Notes under the pieces: generated by a model
What the model saw: the letters and a program-made list of their open reading frames with translations, nothing else
What the model was told of the DNA's origin: nothing
Database searches by the model: none
Assembly (NCBI RefSeq): GCF_022984075.1
Contig: NZ_JALAAD010000001.1
Span: 620,001-684,000, forward strand
Reading direction: 5' to 3'
Origin: Synechococcus sp. C9
GTDB taxonomy: Bacteria > Cyanobacteriota > Cyanobacteriia > Gloeomargaritales > Gloeomargaritaceae
Length of the DNA stretch: 64,000 bases
Program-made: the position numbers and the translations under genes
Shown here: positions 24,841-33,672 of the stretch, one piece after another
How positions within the stretch are numbered: position 1 is the stretch's first letter
How the letters are laid out: each line of letters starts with the position of its first letter

Positions 24841-25730
24841 TCCGGATCGCTGTGGTGGGGGATGTCCACGACCAGTGGCACGCCGGGGATGCCCTCGCCC
24901 TGGAGCATTTGGGGGTAGATTTGGTTTTGTTTGTGGGGGATTTTGGCAACGAGTCCCTGGGGGTGGTGCAACAGGTCGCCGCATTGGCATTGCCGAAGGC
25001 GGTGGTGCTGGGCAACCACGATGCCTGGTACACGGCTACGGATTGGGGTCGCCGCCAATGTCCCTACGACCGCCAGACCGAAGACCGCTTTCAAGCCCAG
25101 TTAGCGGTTTTAGCGGACCTGCACGTGGGCTATGGGGGGCGGGAATTTCCTGATTTGGGCGTAACCGTCGTGGGGGGGCGACCCTGTAGCTGGGGCGGTG
25201 GTGAGTGGAAATTGGGGGAATTTTACCAACGGTACTTTGGGGTGGGTAGCTGGGCGGAGTCCCAAGCTCGGATTACCCAAGCCATCCGGCAGTCCCGGTC
25301 TCGGCGGGTGATTCTGCTCAATCACAATGGTCCCACAGGGTTGGGCGAGGCACCCCAAGCTCCCTGCGGTCGGGATTGGACACCCGTGGGGGGGGACTAC
25401 GGCGACCCGGATTTGCGGGGGGCGATCCAGGAGGCGCAACAGGCAGGCATCCCCATTCCCCTGGTGGTCTTTGGGCATATGCACCGCCAACTCCGGGGCA
25501 ATTTGGGTCAGCGGCAAATGTGCCAAAGGGATGAGACGGGGACAGTGTATTTCAACGCCGCCGTGGTGCCCCGCATCCGTACCGTTGGGGGCGAATCCTG
25601 GCACCATTTTGGGCTGGTGGAATTGGGGGCGCAGGGGGTGCTCAGCGTTGCCCAGGTGTGGGTGCATCCCGCGACAGGCAGGGTGGAACCCGAATGGCTC
25701 CTGCAACCGACGATGTTAGGGCGCAATTAA
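24837..25730 (+). CDS. Calcineurin-like metallophosphoesterase (TIGR04168-type)
   Basis: The 297-residue protein has the five metallophosphoesterase blocks: IAVVGDVHDQWH (D-x-H), VLFVGDFGNE (G-D), VVLGNHDAWYT (GNHD), ILLNHNGPTGLG (H) and VVFGHMHRQLRG (GHxH). Long insertions with CSWGGGEWKLGEFYQRYFG fit the cyanobacterial and plant TIGR04168 family, whose substrate I do not know. It starts with a GTG that overlaps the cyclase stop by 4 nt, so the two are made together. A phosphodiesterase limiting the cyclase product is one possibility (inference). It ends in a 4-bp stop overlap (TTAA) with the convergent arsC. Confidence 0.85.
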   Translation: MIRIAVVGDVHDQWHAGDALALEHLGVDLVLFVGDFGNESLGVVQQVAALALPKAVVLGNHDAWYTATDWGRRQCPYDRQTEDRFQAQLAVLADLHVGYGGREFPDLGVTVVGGRPCSWGGGEWKLGEFYQRYFGVGSWAESQARITQAIRQSRSRRVILLNHNGPTGLGEAPQAPCGRDWTPVGGDYGDPDLRGAIQEAQQAGIPIPLVVFGHMHRQLRGNLGQRQMCQRDETGTVYFNAAVVPRIRTVGGESWHHFGLVELGAQGVLSVAQVWVHPATGRVEPEWLLQPTMLGRN

Positions 25731-26125
25731 GCCGCCAACGTATCAAGCAACTGCACCACCCGTTCTTTCACCTGCTCCCGCACCCGCCGAAACGTGTCCA
25801 ATTCCCCACCTTCCGGGTCTTCCAACTGCCAATCGGCGAAATAATCCCGGGTCAGCCACTCCGGCGGCAAATTCACCCCACAGCCACACAGGGAAATCAC
25901 CGCATCAAAATCTTCGGGCTGAAAATCGCTCAGGGGCTTGGACTGCTGCTGGCTAATGTCAATCCCAACTTCCTGCATCACCTGCACCGTCAACGGGTCA
26001 ACAAAACTCGACTCCAAACCCGCACTCGCCACCTGCACCCGATCTCCTCCCAACGCCCGAGCGAATCCCTCCGCCATCTGGGAACGGCGGGAATTTTTCT
26101 TGCACACAAACATGACCCGCTTCAT
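25727..26125 (-). CDS. arsC: Arsenate reductase ArsC (LMW-phosphatase fold, cyanobacterial type)
   Basis: The enzyme reduces arsenate to arsenite for export. The 132-residue protein matches cyanobacterial glutathione/glutaredoxin-dependent ArsC. It has the P-loop FVCKKNSRRSQMAEGFARAL (C-x5-R), a central LCGCGVNLPPEW with the resolving Cys pair, and the family-specific DWQLEDPEGG. The Cys that usually follows Asn-Ser in the P-loop is Arg here. That position is not one of the three Cys reported as essential in the Synechocystis enzyme, so activity is still expected. A GGAGG 6 nt upstream supports the ATG at 26125 over the GTG at 26131. It follows acr3, 18 bp away, in the same transcript. Confidence 0.9.
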   Translation of the reverse strand: MKRVMFVCKKNSRRSQMAEGFARALGGDRVQVASAGLESSFVDPLTVQVMQEVGIDISQQQSKPLSDFQPEDFDAVISLCGCGVNLPPEWLTRDYFADWQLEDPEGGELDTFRRVREQVKERVVQLLDTLAA

Positions 26126-26143
26126 CATCACCCTCCATTGTGT

Positions 26144-27187
26144 TTACGATGTACTCGGAAAAAACTTGCGGGTGCGATTGGCAAACGCCACCAGGGACAA
26201 CATCACCGGCACTTCCACCAACACCCCCACCACCGTCGCCAACGCCGCCCCCGAATTGAGACCAAATAAACTGATCGCCACCGCCACCGCCAGTTCAAAG
26301 AAATTCGACGTACCGATTAAAGCCGCTGGAGCCGCCACCGCAAAGGGCACCCGCCAGAAATACCCCCAGGCGTAGGCAATGGCAAAAATCCCGTAGCTTT
26401 GGATCAGCAAAGGAATCGCAATCAAAACAATCACCAAGGGTTGTGCCACAATCGTCTGCGCCTGAAACCCAAACAACAGCACCACCGTCGCCAATAGCCC
26501 CACGATGGAGTATGGCTTGATCTGGGCACAAAATTCCGCAATCGCCACCTCATGCCCCCGGGCATCCAACCGCTTCCGGGTCCCATACCCCGCCGCCAAG
26601 GGAATCACCACATAGAGAATTACCGACAGCAAGAGCGTTGTCCAGGGCACCTGCACGTCAGTTACCCCCAGCAACCAGGACACAATCGGCGCAAACGCCA
26701 CCACCATAATCAGGTCATTAATCGAAACCTGCACCAGGGTATAGTTCGCATCCCCCCGCACCAACTGGCTCCACACAAACACCATTGCCGTACAGGGAGC
26801 CGCCCCCAGCAAAATCATCCCGGCAATATATTCTTTTGCCACCTCCGGCGTGACCAACCCGGCAAAAATGTAATTAAAAAATAAAACACCCAGTAATGCC
26901 ATTGTAAACGGCTTAACCAGCCAATTTACCACCAAAGTAATACACAAACCCTTGGGTTTGCGCCCCACCTCCCGAATCGAAGCAAAATCCACGCTCACCA
27001 TCATCGGGTAAATCATCACCCAAATCAGCACCGCCACCACAAAATTCACATTGGCGTACTCCAACCGGGCGATCAATTGAAATAAACCCGGCAACGCCAG
27101 CCCCAATTTCACCCCGATAATGATGCCCAAAGCCACCCACAGGGATAAATATCGCTCAAACACCCCCAACGGCGAAGCGGATTTCAT
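26144..27187 (-). CDS. acr3: Arsenite efflux transporter Acr3
   Basis: Acr3 exports arsenite (and possibly antimonite) across the cytoplasmic membrane using the proton gradient. The 347-residue protein has about ten hydrophobic helices. It contains the family signature [18 protein letters not shown] with the essential Cys, and the conserved C-terminal [20 protein letters not shown]. It starts at 27187 ([20 protein letters not shown]) and is transcribed divergently from arsR across 155 bp. ArsC, the reductase supplying arsenite, lies directly downstream. The arrangement arsR, acr3, arsC is a complete minimal arsenic resistance unit. Confidence 0.95.
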   Translation of the reverse strand: MKSASPLGVFERYLSLWVALGIIIGVKLGLALPGLFQLIARLEYANVNFVVAVLIWVMIYPMMVSVDFASIREVGRKPKGLCITLVVNWLVKPFTMALLGVLFFNYIFAGLVTPEVAKEYIAGMILLGAAPCTAMVFVWSQLVRGDANYTLVQVSINDLIMVVAFAPIVSWLLGVTDVQVPWTTLLLSVILYVVIPLAAGYGTRKRLDARGHEVAIAEFCAQIKPYSIVGLLATVVLLFGFQAQTIVAQPLVIVLIAIPLLIQSYGIFAIAYAWGYFWRVPFAVAAPAALIGTSNFFELAVAVAISLFGLNSGAALATVVGVLVEVPVMLSLVAFANRTRKFFPSTS

Positions 27188-27342
27188 AGCAAACCTGCAA
27201 CAACACCTAAACTCTCTGCATCATATCGAATTTCATCTATATTGACAAGATATTGCGAACCCAGGTAGGAACCGGGGAAAAATCAGTACGATGAAATGGA
27301 GTTAGATTTAATGAACTTAATGACCTTATCAAAGCCATCGGG
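27188..27342. promoter_or_regulatory. Divergent acr3/arsR control region
   Basis: This AT-rich 155-bp gap separates the divergent arsR and acr3 genes and must contain both promoters. ArsR-type repressors normally bind such gaps and release DNA when arsenite binds. Short AT-rich partial repeats are present (ATATCGAATTTCATCTATAT, and ATAT-TGACAAG-ATAT), but I cannot define the operator confidently. Confidence 0.45.
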
Positions 27343-27714
27343 ATGTTAGAAGTAACCAGAACCAGGATGTCCGCCCCCCCCCTGTGGCAATGCTGTCCCC
27401 CTTTGTTGGCGGGGAAATTGACCCCAACCGAAGCGGTCGCCTTGGCGGGAATTTTTCGGGTGTTGGGGGACCCGACCCGCTTGCATTTGCTGAGTTTGAT
27501 TGCCGCCCAGCCCCAGCAGGAAGTGCCCGCCTGTGCCCTGGTGGAAACCTTGGGTTTGTCCCAACCCACCATCAGCCACCACCTCAAGGTGATGTACGAG
27601 GCGGGGTTATTGACCAAACAGCGGCGGGGAACGGCGATTTACTATCGGCTGGTGCCAGAATGTTTGGCGACCCTGCGGGATGTCCTAGCGACAACACCAT
27701 TGCCCGTGAATTGA
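27343..27714 (+). CDS. arsR: ArsR-family metalloregulatory repressor
   Basis: This winged-helix repressor releases DNA when it binds arsenite or another thiophilic metalloid. It is short (123 residues). The recognition helix region is VETLGLSQPTISHHLKVMYE, the wing is LTKQRRGTAIYYRLVPE, and FRVLGDPTRLHLLSLIA is the family's helix 2-3 signature. Candidate ligand cysteines are the CC pair in LWQCCPPLLAG and the Cys in EVPACALVETL, where the classic ELCVCDL motif would be. This suggests a binding site with an N-terminal Cys pair. Start codons at 27343 and 27367 are both possible. It is divergent from acr3. Confidence 0.92.
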   Translation: MLEVTRTRMSAPPLWQCCPPLLAGKLTPTEAVALAGIFRVLGDPTRLHLLSLIAAQPQQEVPACALVETLGLSQPTISHHLKVMYEAGLLTKQRRGTAIYYRLVPECLATLRDVLATTPLPVN

Positions 27715-27837
27715 TGGTGAGTTAATTGACAATAGTTTTTATTTAGCTTAAGGTTTGTTGTAAATTGAGAGATGGGATCAATTGGGGTAATTCCGGGCAT
27801 CGCCCCCAAGGTTTGACCCGTTGATAATCGGTCTCAC

Positions 27838-27856
27838 TTAGCTTAAGATAAGCTAA
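27838..27856. promoter_or_regulatory. Perfect inverted repeat upstream of the porin
   Basis: TTAGCTTA-AGA-TAAGCTAA is a perfect 8-bp inverted repeat with a 3-bp centre, 31 bp upstream of the porin start. The same half-site, TTAGCTTA, also occurs near 27744 in the same gap. This pattern suits a dimeric regulator's operator. Confidence 0.5.
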
Positions 27857-27887
27857 TCAGGTGTGTGAGGTATGGGAGATGACGGTC

Positions 27888-29603
27888 ATGAAGAGAAATC
27901 TTTGCGGGTATGTAATTGGCGGTGCCCTGGTGGCGGGGGTGCTGTGGACGGGGGCGGCTGAGGCGCAAGTGAGCAATTCGCGGGAATCCATCAATCAGGT
28001 GCGTCAGTACGGGCGGGATTTGAAAGAAGATAGTGAATTTGGTCAGGTGACATCGGTTTCCGAGTTTGTGGATGTGAAGCCGACGGATTGGGCGTTTTTG
28101 GCTCTGCAATCCCTGGTCGAGCGGTACGGGTGTATTGTGGGTTTGCCGACGAATCCCCCCACCTATCAAGGACGGCGAGCCACCACCCGTTATGAATTTG
28201 CCGCCGGGTTGAATGCCTGTTTAGACCGGATTAATGAATTGATCGCCGCTTCGGTGGAAAATCTGGTCACCAAAGAGGATATGCGGTTGGTGCAACGGTT
28301 GCAGGAGGAATTTGCCGCAGAACTGGCTTTGCTCCGGGGGCGGGTGGATACCTTGGAAGCTCGCACGGCGACTTTGGAAGCGCAACAATTTTCCACGACG
28401 ACCAAGCTCTCAGGGCAGGTGATTTTGAGCGTACAGGGGGCGTTGGGGGGCAATCAGGCGGTGCCGAAAGGGGTTCCCCAAGGGGCTTTGGGTAATATCC
28501 AGGATGCCACGACCCTGGGCTACCGGGTGAATTTGACTTTTAATACCAGCTTTACGGGCAAGGATTTACTGACCACCAATCTGCAAATGGATGATGTGTC
28601 CCTGGGGGCGATTCCGGGGAGCAATGCCTTTGCCACGACCGGAACCAACAGTGCCAGCCTGAGCTATGGCTTTTTGAATGCGGCGACGGGGGGCGGGGTG
28701 GTGCTGGATACCCTCACCTACGAGTTTCCGGTGCTGGGGGACAAGGGGCGGATCACCATTGCCGGTCTGGGGGGAGCGATTTACGACCAGGTGGATACCT
28801 TGAGTCCGTTGGATGACGACGGGCAGGGAGCGATTTCGGCATTCGGGTTACGCAATGCCATTTACAACCAAAATTTGGGGGCGGGGGTCGGAGCCGCTTT
28901 CAGTATTGATTTTTTGGATGATAAGCTGAATTTCACCCTGGGTTACTTGGCGAATGGGGGGGCATTTGCCGGTGCCTATGCGCCGACGGGAACGCCGTTT
29001 GGGACGGAAGGGTTGTTTGGTTCTTCCTATGTTGCCTATGGGCAGTTGACGGGCTATCCCCTGGAAAATTTGGGGCTGAGTTTGCTCTATGTGCGGGGGT
29101 ATAGCGACCTGGATTCGGCTCTGCCCTTGAATTTGGGCGGGGGTGTGGGGACTGCCTCGGTGGATGCCTTGACGGCGGTGGCGGCGACCCAGGCGGACAA
29201 TTTGGGCTTCCAATTCCAGTGGCAACCCCTGCAAAACTTTATCCTAGGGGGATGGTTCGGGGTGACTTGGTTTAACGATGTGGTGGCGGGGCTGAATGCC
29301 TCGGGGACGGCGTTGAACTACGCTTTGGTATTTGCCTTCCCGGATGTGGGCACCAAAGGTTCCCAAGCGCAGATTGTGGTAGGTGCGCCCCCTTATTTGA
29401 GTAGCAGTCGTGGGTTGGTGGGGAATGGGCTGACCTTTGCGGCGGCGGATGATGTGCCCATTTTGGTCGAGGCTTCCTACCGCTTCAAGTTCACCGAATA
29501 CCTCTCCATTACCCCCGGTATCATGGCGATTTTTAACCCCGAAGGCAATGCCGCCAATCCAACGGTGTTTGTGGGGGCGATTCGTTCCACGTTTTCCTTC
29601 TAG
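27888..29603 (+). CDS. SLH-domain outer-membrane porin (OprB/iron-uptake type)
   Basis: This class forms the main outer-membrane channels of cyanobacteria, passing ions and small solutes, with an N-terminal SLH domain binding the cell wall. From the ATG at 27888 there is a signal peptide (MKRNLCGYVIGGALVAGVLW, ending AAEAQ). The SLH domain follows (EFVDVKPTDWAFLALQSLVE, then a YEFAAGLNACLDRINELI helix), then a coiled coil (LRGRVDTLEARTATLEAQQ). A Gly-rich beta-barrel of about 400 residues ends in Phe (RSTFSF). A GGAG lies 9 nt upstream of 27888, but touches the earlier ATG at 27879, so the later start is preferred. An inverted repeat upstream suggests regulation, possibly by iron or another metal given the ars neighbours (inference). 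Confidence 0.9.
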   Translation: MKRNLCGYVIGGALVAGVLWTGAAEAQVSNSRESINQVRQYGRDLKEDSEFGQVTSVSEFVDVKPTDWAFLALQSLVERYGCIVGLPTNPPTYQGRRATTRYEFAAGLNACLDRINELIAASVENLVTKEDMRLVQRLQEEFAAELALLRGRVDTLEARTATLEAQQFSTTTKLSGQVILSVQGALGGNQAVPKGVPQGALGNIQDATTLGYRVNLTFNTSFTGKDLLTTNLQMDDVSLGAIPGSNAFATTGTNSASLSYGFLNAATGGGVVLDTLTYEFPVLGDKGRITIAGLGGAIYDQVDTLSPLDDDGQGAISAFGLRNAIYNQNLGAGVGAAFSIDFLDDKLNFTLGYLANGGAFAGAYAPTGTPFGTEGLFGSSYVAYGQLTGYPLENLGLSLLYVRGYSDLDSALPLNLGGGVGTASVDALTAVAATQADNLGFQFQWQPLQNFILGGWFGVTWFNDVVAGLNASGTALNYALVFAFPDVGTKGSQAQIVVGAPPYLSSSRGLVGNGLTFAAADDVPILVEASYRFKFTEYLSITPGIMAIFNPEGNAANPTVFVGAIRSTFSF

Positions 29604-29661
29604 GTTTTCCTGATTGTTCCAGGAATTTTGCCCCAACTCAGGCAGGGGGAATTTTGGGGTT

Positions 29662-30843
29662 TCATTTCCTATCGCCCTGGGATGGATAGCCATTCCCCGC
29701 TAATCCGGTCAGCAACAGCCAAGCCAGCCCATTGATCCGTCCATCAAATAGAGTCACATCCAGGCAATGAAAGCAGGTGACCGCCAAAAATCCCAACCAC
29801 ATCCCCCCGTAGAGCCAATCCTGGGTCTGGCGCCAGTGTCCCCAACCCTGCACCACCACCCGCCCCACCAAAACCGTGAACAGCCCCGTCACCCACACGC
29901 CCGTCTCCACCAAGAGCATCACCCAAAAATTGTGCGGATGTCCCACCCAACTATTGGTACTTTGTTGGTATAACGTCGGGAAATAACGGAGTCCCCAACC
30001 CCACCAGGGTCGTTGCCCAAACCAATCCCAGGCTAAATGCCACTGCACCGTGCGTAAATCTTCCGCCTGCCCGGAAAGATATTTTGGCAAGCGACCCCAC
30101 AGTAATTCAGGAATCACCGCCCGCCAGCCCTGCCAATCCAACCCCGCCCCCAGAATACCGATGCCGAGCAGGAGCAGGAGTGCCCCCAGCCGGTAACGCC
30201 GGTACAGGAAACTGACCCCGATCCCCAACAGCCAAGTCACCCCCAGCCCATTCAAAGAGCGGGTCAACAGCAAAGCCAGCAGGGTTAACCCGGTTGCCGC
30301 CGCCCAGCCCCACCGTCGCCAGGAACCCGGCGCTGACTTCAGGGTCAAGCCCAATTGCACCGGCAGGGTCATCACGCAGTAGGAAGCCATGACATTGGCA
30401 TCACTAAATACGGAATCCACCCGTCCAGGAATGCGGGGATGCCAATTCAGTTCCAGCCCAAATAACGTCAAAGTGCCCTGCCCGCCCGCCGCCTGCGCTA
30501 CCCCGATGCCCGCCACCAGCACCCCCATTAGCCCCAGGATCACCGCCCACCGCTCCCGCCGCTCCGAAGTCACTTGGGGACGCACTGCTAGGAAAAAGGC
30601 AAAAAAGGGGATAAAATTTCCCAGCCCCAGCAGGGCACCCCCCGGGTCCGGGGATTGCAGGGCACTGATGACCATTAATCCCGTCAGGCAAAGCCACAGC
30701 CAGGTTTCCCGTTGCTGGAGCAAAACCTTGCCCCGGCGCACCCACAGGGTCAGCAAGCCCACCGCCCAGACCGCCAACCCCAGTCCCGACCACCAGGGCA
30801 AAATCCCCAGCCCTACCTCCAGCCAGCCTATGCGGGTGCCCAA
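29662..30843 (-). CDS. O-antigen ligase-like (Wzy_C) membrane protein
   Basis: Members polymerise or ligate surface polysaccharide; the cyanobacterial group also includes IctB-like proteins. The 393-residue protein has about 11 hydrophobic helices. A large periplasmic loop contains WHLAWDWFGQRPWWGWGLRY and VGHPHNFWVMLLVETGVWVT, the Wzy_C/WaaL signature with the conserved His. Earlier, RVDSVFSDANVMASYCVMTL matches the (F)-x-N-x-(N/S)-x-(A/S) segment of the family. The only usable start appears to be a TTG at 30843, giving a 16-bp overlap with the upstream yaaW-like gene. The exact substrate is unknown. Confidence 0.8.
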   Translation of the reverse strand: MGTRIGWLEVGLGILPWWSGLGLAVWAVGLLTLWVRRGKVLLQQRETWLWLCLTGLMVISALQSPDPGGALLGLGNFIPFFAFFLAVRPQVTSERRERWAVILGLMGVLVAGIGVAQAAGGQGTLTLFGLELNWHPRIPGRVDSVFSDANVMASYCVMTLPVQLGLTLKSAPGSWRRWGWAAATGLTLLALLLTRSLNGLGVTWLLGIGVSFLYRRYRLGALLLLLGIGILGAGLDWQGWRAVIPELLWGRLPKYLSGQAEDLRTVQWHLAWDWFGQRPWWGWGLRYFPTLYQQSTNSWVGHPHNFWVMLLVETGVWVTGLFTVLVGRVVVQGWGHWRQTQDWLYGGMWLGFLAVTCFHCLDVTLFDGRINGLAWLLLTGLAGNGYPSQGDRK

Positions 30844-31565
30844 GCCAGGGATTCATCCCGCAGTAAACGAATTTGCGCCAGGGTCAACACCGCCGGGATT
30901 ACCCGGGCATAATTGGTGGCAATGGTACTCCAACCCAACTCCGCCAAAAACCACCCCCACAACACCGGTCCCAGGAGTGCCGTCGCCCCCCGTACCGCCA
31001 CCAGCCGTACCCCCTGCGCCAAGGCTGTCCGGGTCAGATGTACCGCCGTTGTATAACCCGCTAATTTGCGGATCAGCACCGCCCGCAGGACAGACCCAAC
31101 CGCCACCACGCTCCCCTTTTGTAATAACATTTGCAGGGCTTCCCGTTGCCAGGGTCCCGCCAACTCCTGCGCCAGATGGGCTTGCAATTCCCGCTGTTGG
31201 TGGGCAGGGAGTTTTTCCCAGGAGCGTTGCAGGACATGGAGAAAAATTTCCGATTCCAGGTCCAGGACACTTAAATCCTCCGTGCAGGGGAGTTTGAGAT
31301 AACGGCACACCTGCCAGAGAATTTGCTGATAGGTCATCTGCCCCGCCCGCCCCTGTAGAACCGTCATGCCATCGGCGGCTAAAAACCGCAAACGGGCTTC
31401 CAGGGTATCCAACCAATCCTGTCTCTCCTGGGCTTGCACCACCGCAGGGGAGGGGGTACACAGGTAATCCAGGGGGTTAAGGCGGCGACCGAACAAAATC
31501 CGGGTCAAATCCTCTAGCTCTTCCACCGTTGCCAGTTCCAATACCCTACGCAGGTCATCAGCCAT
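30828..31565 (-). CDS. YaaW-like (UPF0174/DUF3944) protein
   Basis: The 245-residue protein resembles the YaaW family, whose biochemical role is not known. The N-terminal part is soluble and helical: MADDLRRVLELATVEELEDL, then a segment typical of DUF3944 with LTRILFGRRLNPLDYL. The C-terminal third (GSVVAVGSVLRAVLIRKLAG through LLGPVLWGWFLAELGWSTIA) is Gly/Ala-rich and hydrophobic, as in other YaaW proteins. It overlaps the O-antigen-ligase-like gene by 16 bp and probably shares its transcript. The family assignment is from overall pattern and is moderately secure. Confidence 0.6.
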   Translation of the reverse strand: MADDLRRVLELATVEELEDLTRILFGRRLNPLDYLCTPSPAVVQAQERQDWLDTLEARLRFLAADGMTVLQGRAGQMTYQQILWQVCRYLKLPCTEDLSVLDLESEIFLHVLQRSWEKLPAHQQRELQAHLAQELAGPWQREALQMLLQKGSVVAVGSVLRAVLIRKLAGYTTAVHLTRTALAQGVRLVAVRGATALLGPVLWGWFLAELGWSTIATNYARVIPAVLTLAQIRLLRDESLAWAPA

Positions 31566-31763
31566 GAGCGAGTGCCAACGATTTGCTAAAAATAGTTTAC
31601 AAATTATCCTTCATCATACTATCGGTCTGGGGCGTTGGCGACTGGGAACCTGGAAAATTGGCGTTTTAGCCAGCCCCCTTGGCTCTGGTACTTAGCTCCT
31701 CGATGTACCGCCGCCAGGAAAATCATGGGACAATAAAAAACCAGCACAATCATTGCACACCCT

Positions 31764-33590
31764 ATGAACCAATGGATTTTGGCTACGGCTTGGTTGATCC
31801 CCATCTATGGTTTGCTGGGGGCAATGGTGACTTTGCCCTGGTCGTTGGGGTTGATTCAGCGCACCGGGTCACGCCCAGCCGCTTATTTGAACATTTTGGC
31901 TTCGCTTTTGGCGTTTTGGCATGGATGGTGGGCATTAATGATCCAGGGAAATGCGCCGCCCCAGGAACTCACCTTTCATTGGTTGCGGGTAGCGGATTTA
32001 GATTTAACCCTAGCTTTGACCCTATCCCCCCAAAGTTTACTGGCATTGACGACCGTAACCATTCTCACCTTATTAGCCCAAGTCTTTGCCTTGGGATATA
32101 TGGAAAAGGATTGGTCCTTGGCACGTTTTTATGGATTAATGGGATTTTTTGAAGCCGCCTTGGGGGGAATTGCCCTAAGTGATTCGCTGATTTTGAGTTA
32201 TATGTTATTAGAATTACTCACGTTATCTACCTATTTATTGGTGGGTTTTTGGTATGCCCAACCCCTGGTGGTCACGGCGGCTCGGGATGCGTTTTTAACC
32301 AAACGAATTGGGGATGTTTTATTTCTGATGGGGGTGGTGTCCCTATCGAGTTTGGGGGCGGGTTTGACGTTTACAGAAATCAATCAGTGGGCAGGGACGG
32401 CGAACCTCTCCCCTGGGGTTTGGGGGTGGTTGGGTTTGGCGTTGATTGCGGGACCGACGGGGAAATGCGCCCAGTTTCCCTTGCATTTGTGGTTGGATGA
32501 GGCGATGGAGGGTCCCAATCCGGCTTCGATTTTGCGAAATTCCATCGTGGTATCGGCGGGGGCTTATGTTTTAATCCAATTGGAACCGGTACTCGCCCAT
32601 TCGCCCATTGCTTTGGAGGCGCTGGTGCTTTTGGGTACGGTGACGGCGGTGGGAACCTCCCTGATGGCAATTGCCCAAATTGATATCAAACGCACCCTCT
32701 CCCATTCCACGAGTGCCTATTTGGGATTGGTCTTTGTTTGTGTGGGTTTGCAACAACAGGAATTAGCCTTTCTTTTCCTATTTGCTCATGGGGTAGCTAA
32801 AGCCCTTTTATTTATGAGTGCTGGTGCGATTATTTCAATCACTGCCAGTCAAGATATTACGGAAATGGGGGGAATATGGCGACGTTTGCCGGTAACAACG
32901 ACGAGTTTTGTGGTGGGTGCGTTGGGATTAGTTGGTTTATTTCCGATGGGAATGTTTTGGGTGTTTTGCCGCTGGTTTGCTACTATGCCAGCCTGGGTGT
33001 TGGGACTGGTTTTAGTGGTGAATTTTTTCAGCAGTTTGAACCTCACCCGGGTGTTTCGATTGGTCTTTTTAGGGACAACCCAACCCAAAACCCGCCGCAC
33101 GCCGGAGGTGGCTTGGGCGATGGCAGTACCGATGGTGGCGATGATTGTCATTACGTTGTTAACACCCATATTGCTAAATAGCTGGCAACCGCCGGTGGTT
33201 TGGGGGAGTTGGCAACGGGGGGAAGTGATTTTGATGATCACCAGTAGCGGCTTGGGGTGTTGGGTGGGGGCAACCTTGGGGTTACAGCGGCGGGGGCTCC
33301 GTTCGACGCAACCCCTGTGGCGGTTTGGGCAGGATTTTTTAGCCTACGATTTTTACATGGAGCGGGTGTATCAGGGGACGGTGGTGCAATGGGTACGGCA
33401 AATGTCCCGCCTTACAGACTGGCTAGACCGCTATGTGGTGGACGGTTTGGTGAATTTGGTGGGGGTTTCCACCATTTTCAGTGGGCAATTGCTCAAATAC
33501 AGTGCCAGCGGTAAATCGCAAATTTATTTATTAACGGTTTTAATCGGGGTATTGGTGGGGGTTGGATTGTTCCTGAATGGTTGGAAATAA
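31764..33590 (+). CDS. NdhF3/NdhF4-type NDH-1 subunit 5 (CO2-uptake class)
   Basis: This proton-pumping subunit belongs to the NDH-1MS/MS' complexes that hydrate CO2 together with NdhD3/D4 and CupA/CupB. The 608-residue protein is shorter than NdhF1 (666). It begins AWLIPIYGLLGAMVTLPWSL and contains FALGYMEKDWSLARFYGLMG, ELLTLSTYLLVGFWYAQPLV and GKCAQFPLHLWLDEAMEGPN. These features fit the CO2-uptake group better than the respiratory NdhF1. The channel Lys and Glu positions are kept. No ndhD3/D4, cupA or cupB is next to it, although these usually follow in an operon, so its partners must be elsewhere. Downstream is a PsiE-like gene. The F3 versus F4 choice is unresolved; the lone location slightly favours F4. 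Confidence 0.85.
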   Translation: MNQWILATAWLIPIYGLLGAMVTLPWSLGLIQRTGSRPAAYLNILASLLAFWHGWWALMIQGNAPPQELTFHWLRVADLDLTLALTLSPQSLLALTTVTILTLLAQVFALGYMEKDWSLARFYGLMGFFEAALGGIALSDSLILSYMLLELLTLSTYLLVGFWYAQPLVVTAARDAFLTKRIGDVLFLMGVVSLSSLGAGLTFTEINQWAGTANLSPGVWGWLGLALIAGPTGKCAQFPLHLWLDEAMEGPNPASILRNSIVVSAGAYVLIQLEPVLAHSPIALEALVLLGTVTAVGTSLMAIAQIDIKRTLSHSTSAYLGLVFVCVGLQQQELAFLFLFAHGVAKALLFMSAGAIISITASQDITEMGGIWRRLPVTTTSFVVGALGLVGLFPMGMFWVFCRWFATMPAWVLGLVLVVNFFSSLNLTRVFRLVFLGTTQPKTRRTPEVAWAMAVPMVAMIVITLLTPILLNSWQPPVVWGSWQRGEVILMITSSGLGCWVGATLGLQRRGLRSTQPLWRFGQDFLAYDFYMERVYQGTVVQWVRQMSRLTDWLDRYVVDGLVNLVGVSTIFSGQLLKYSASGKSQIYLLTVLIGVLVGVGLFLNGWK

Positions 33591-33672
33591 ATGGCTAGAA
33601 ATAGGCGGTCCTGGTACTTGTGAAACGAGCGGCTCCCTGGGCTGGTATCATTGCCGCAAGGGGGGTATGGGG

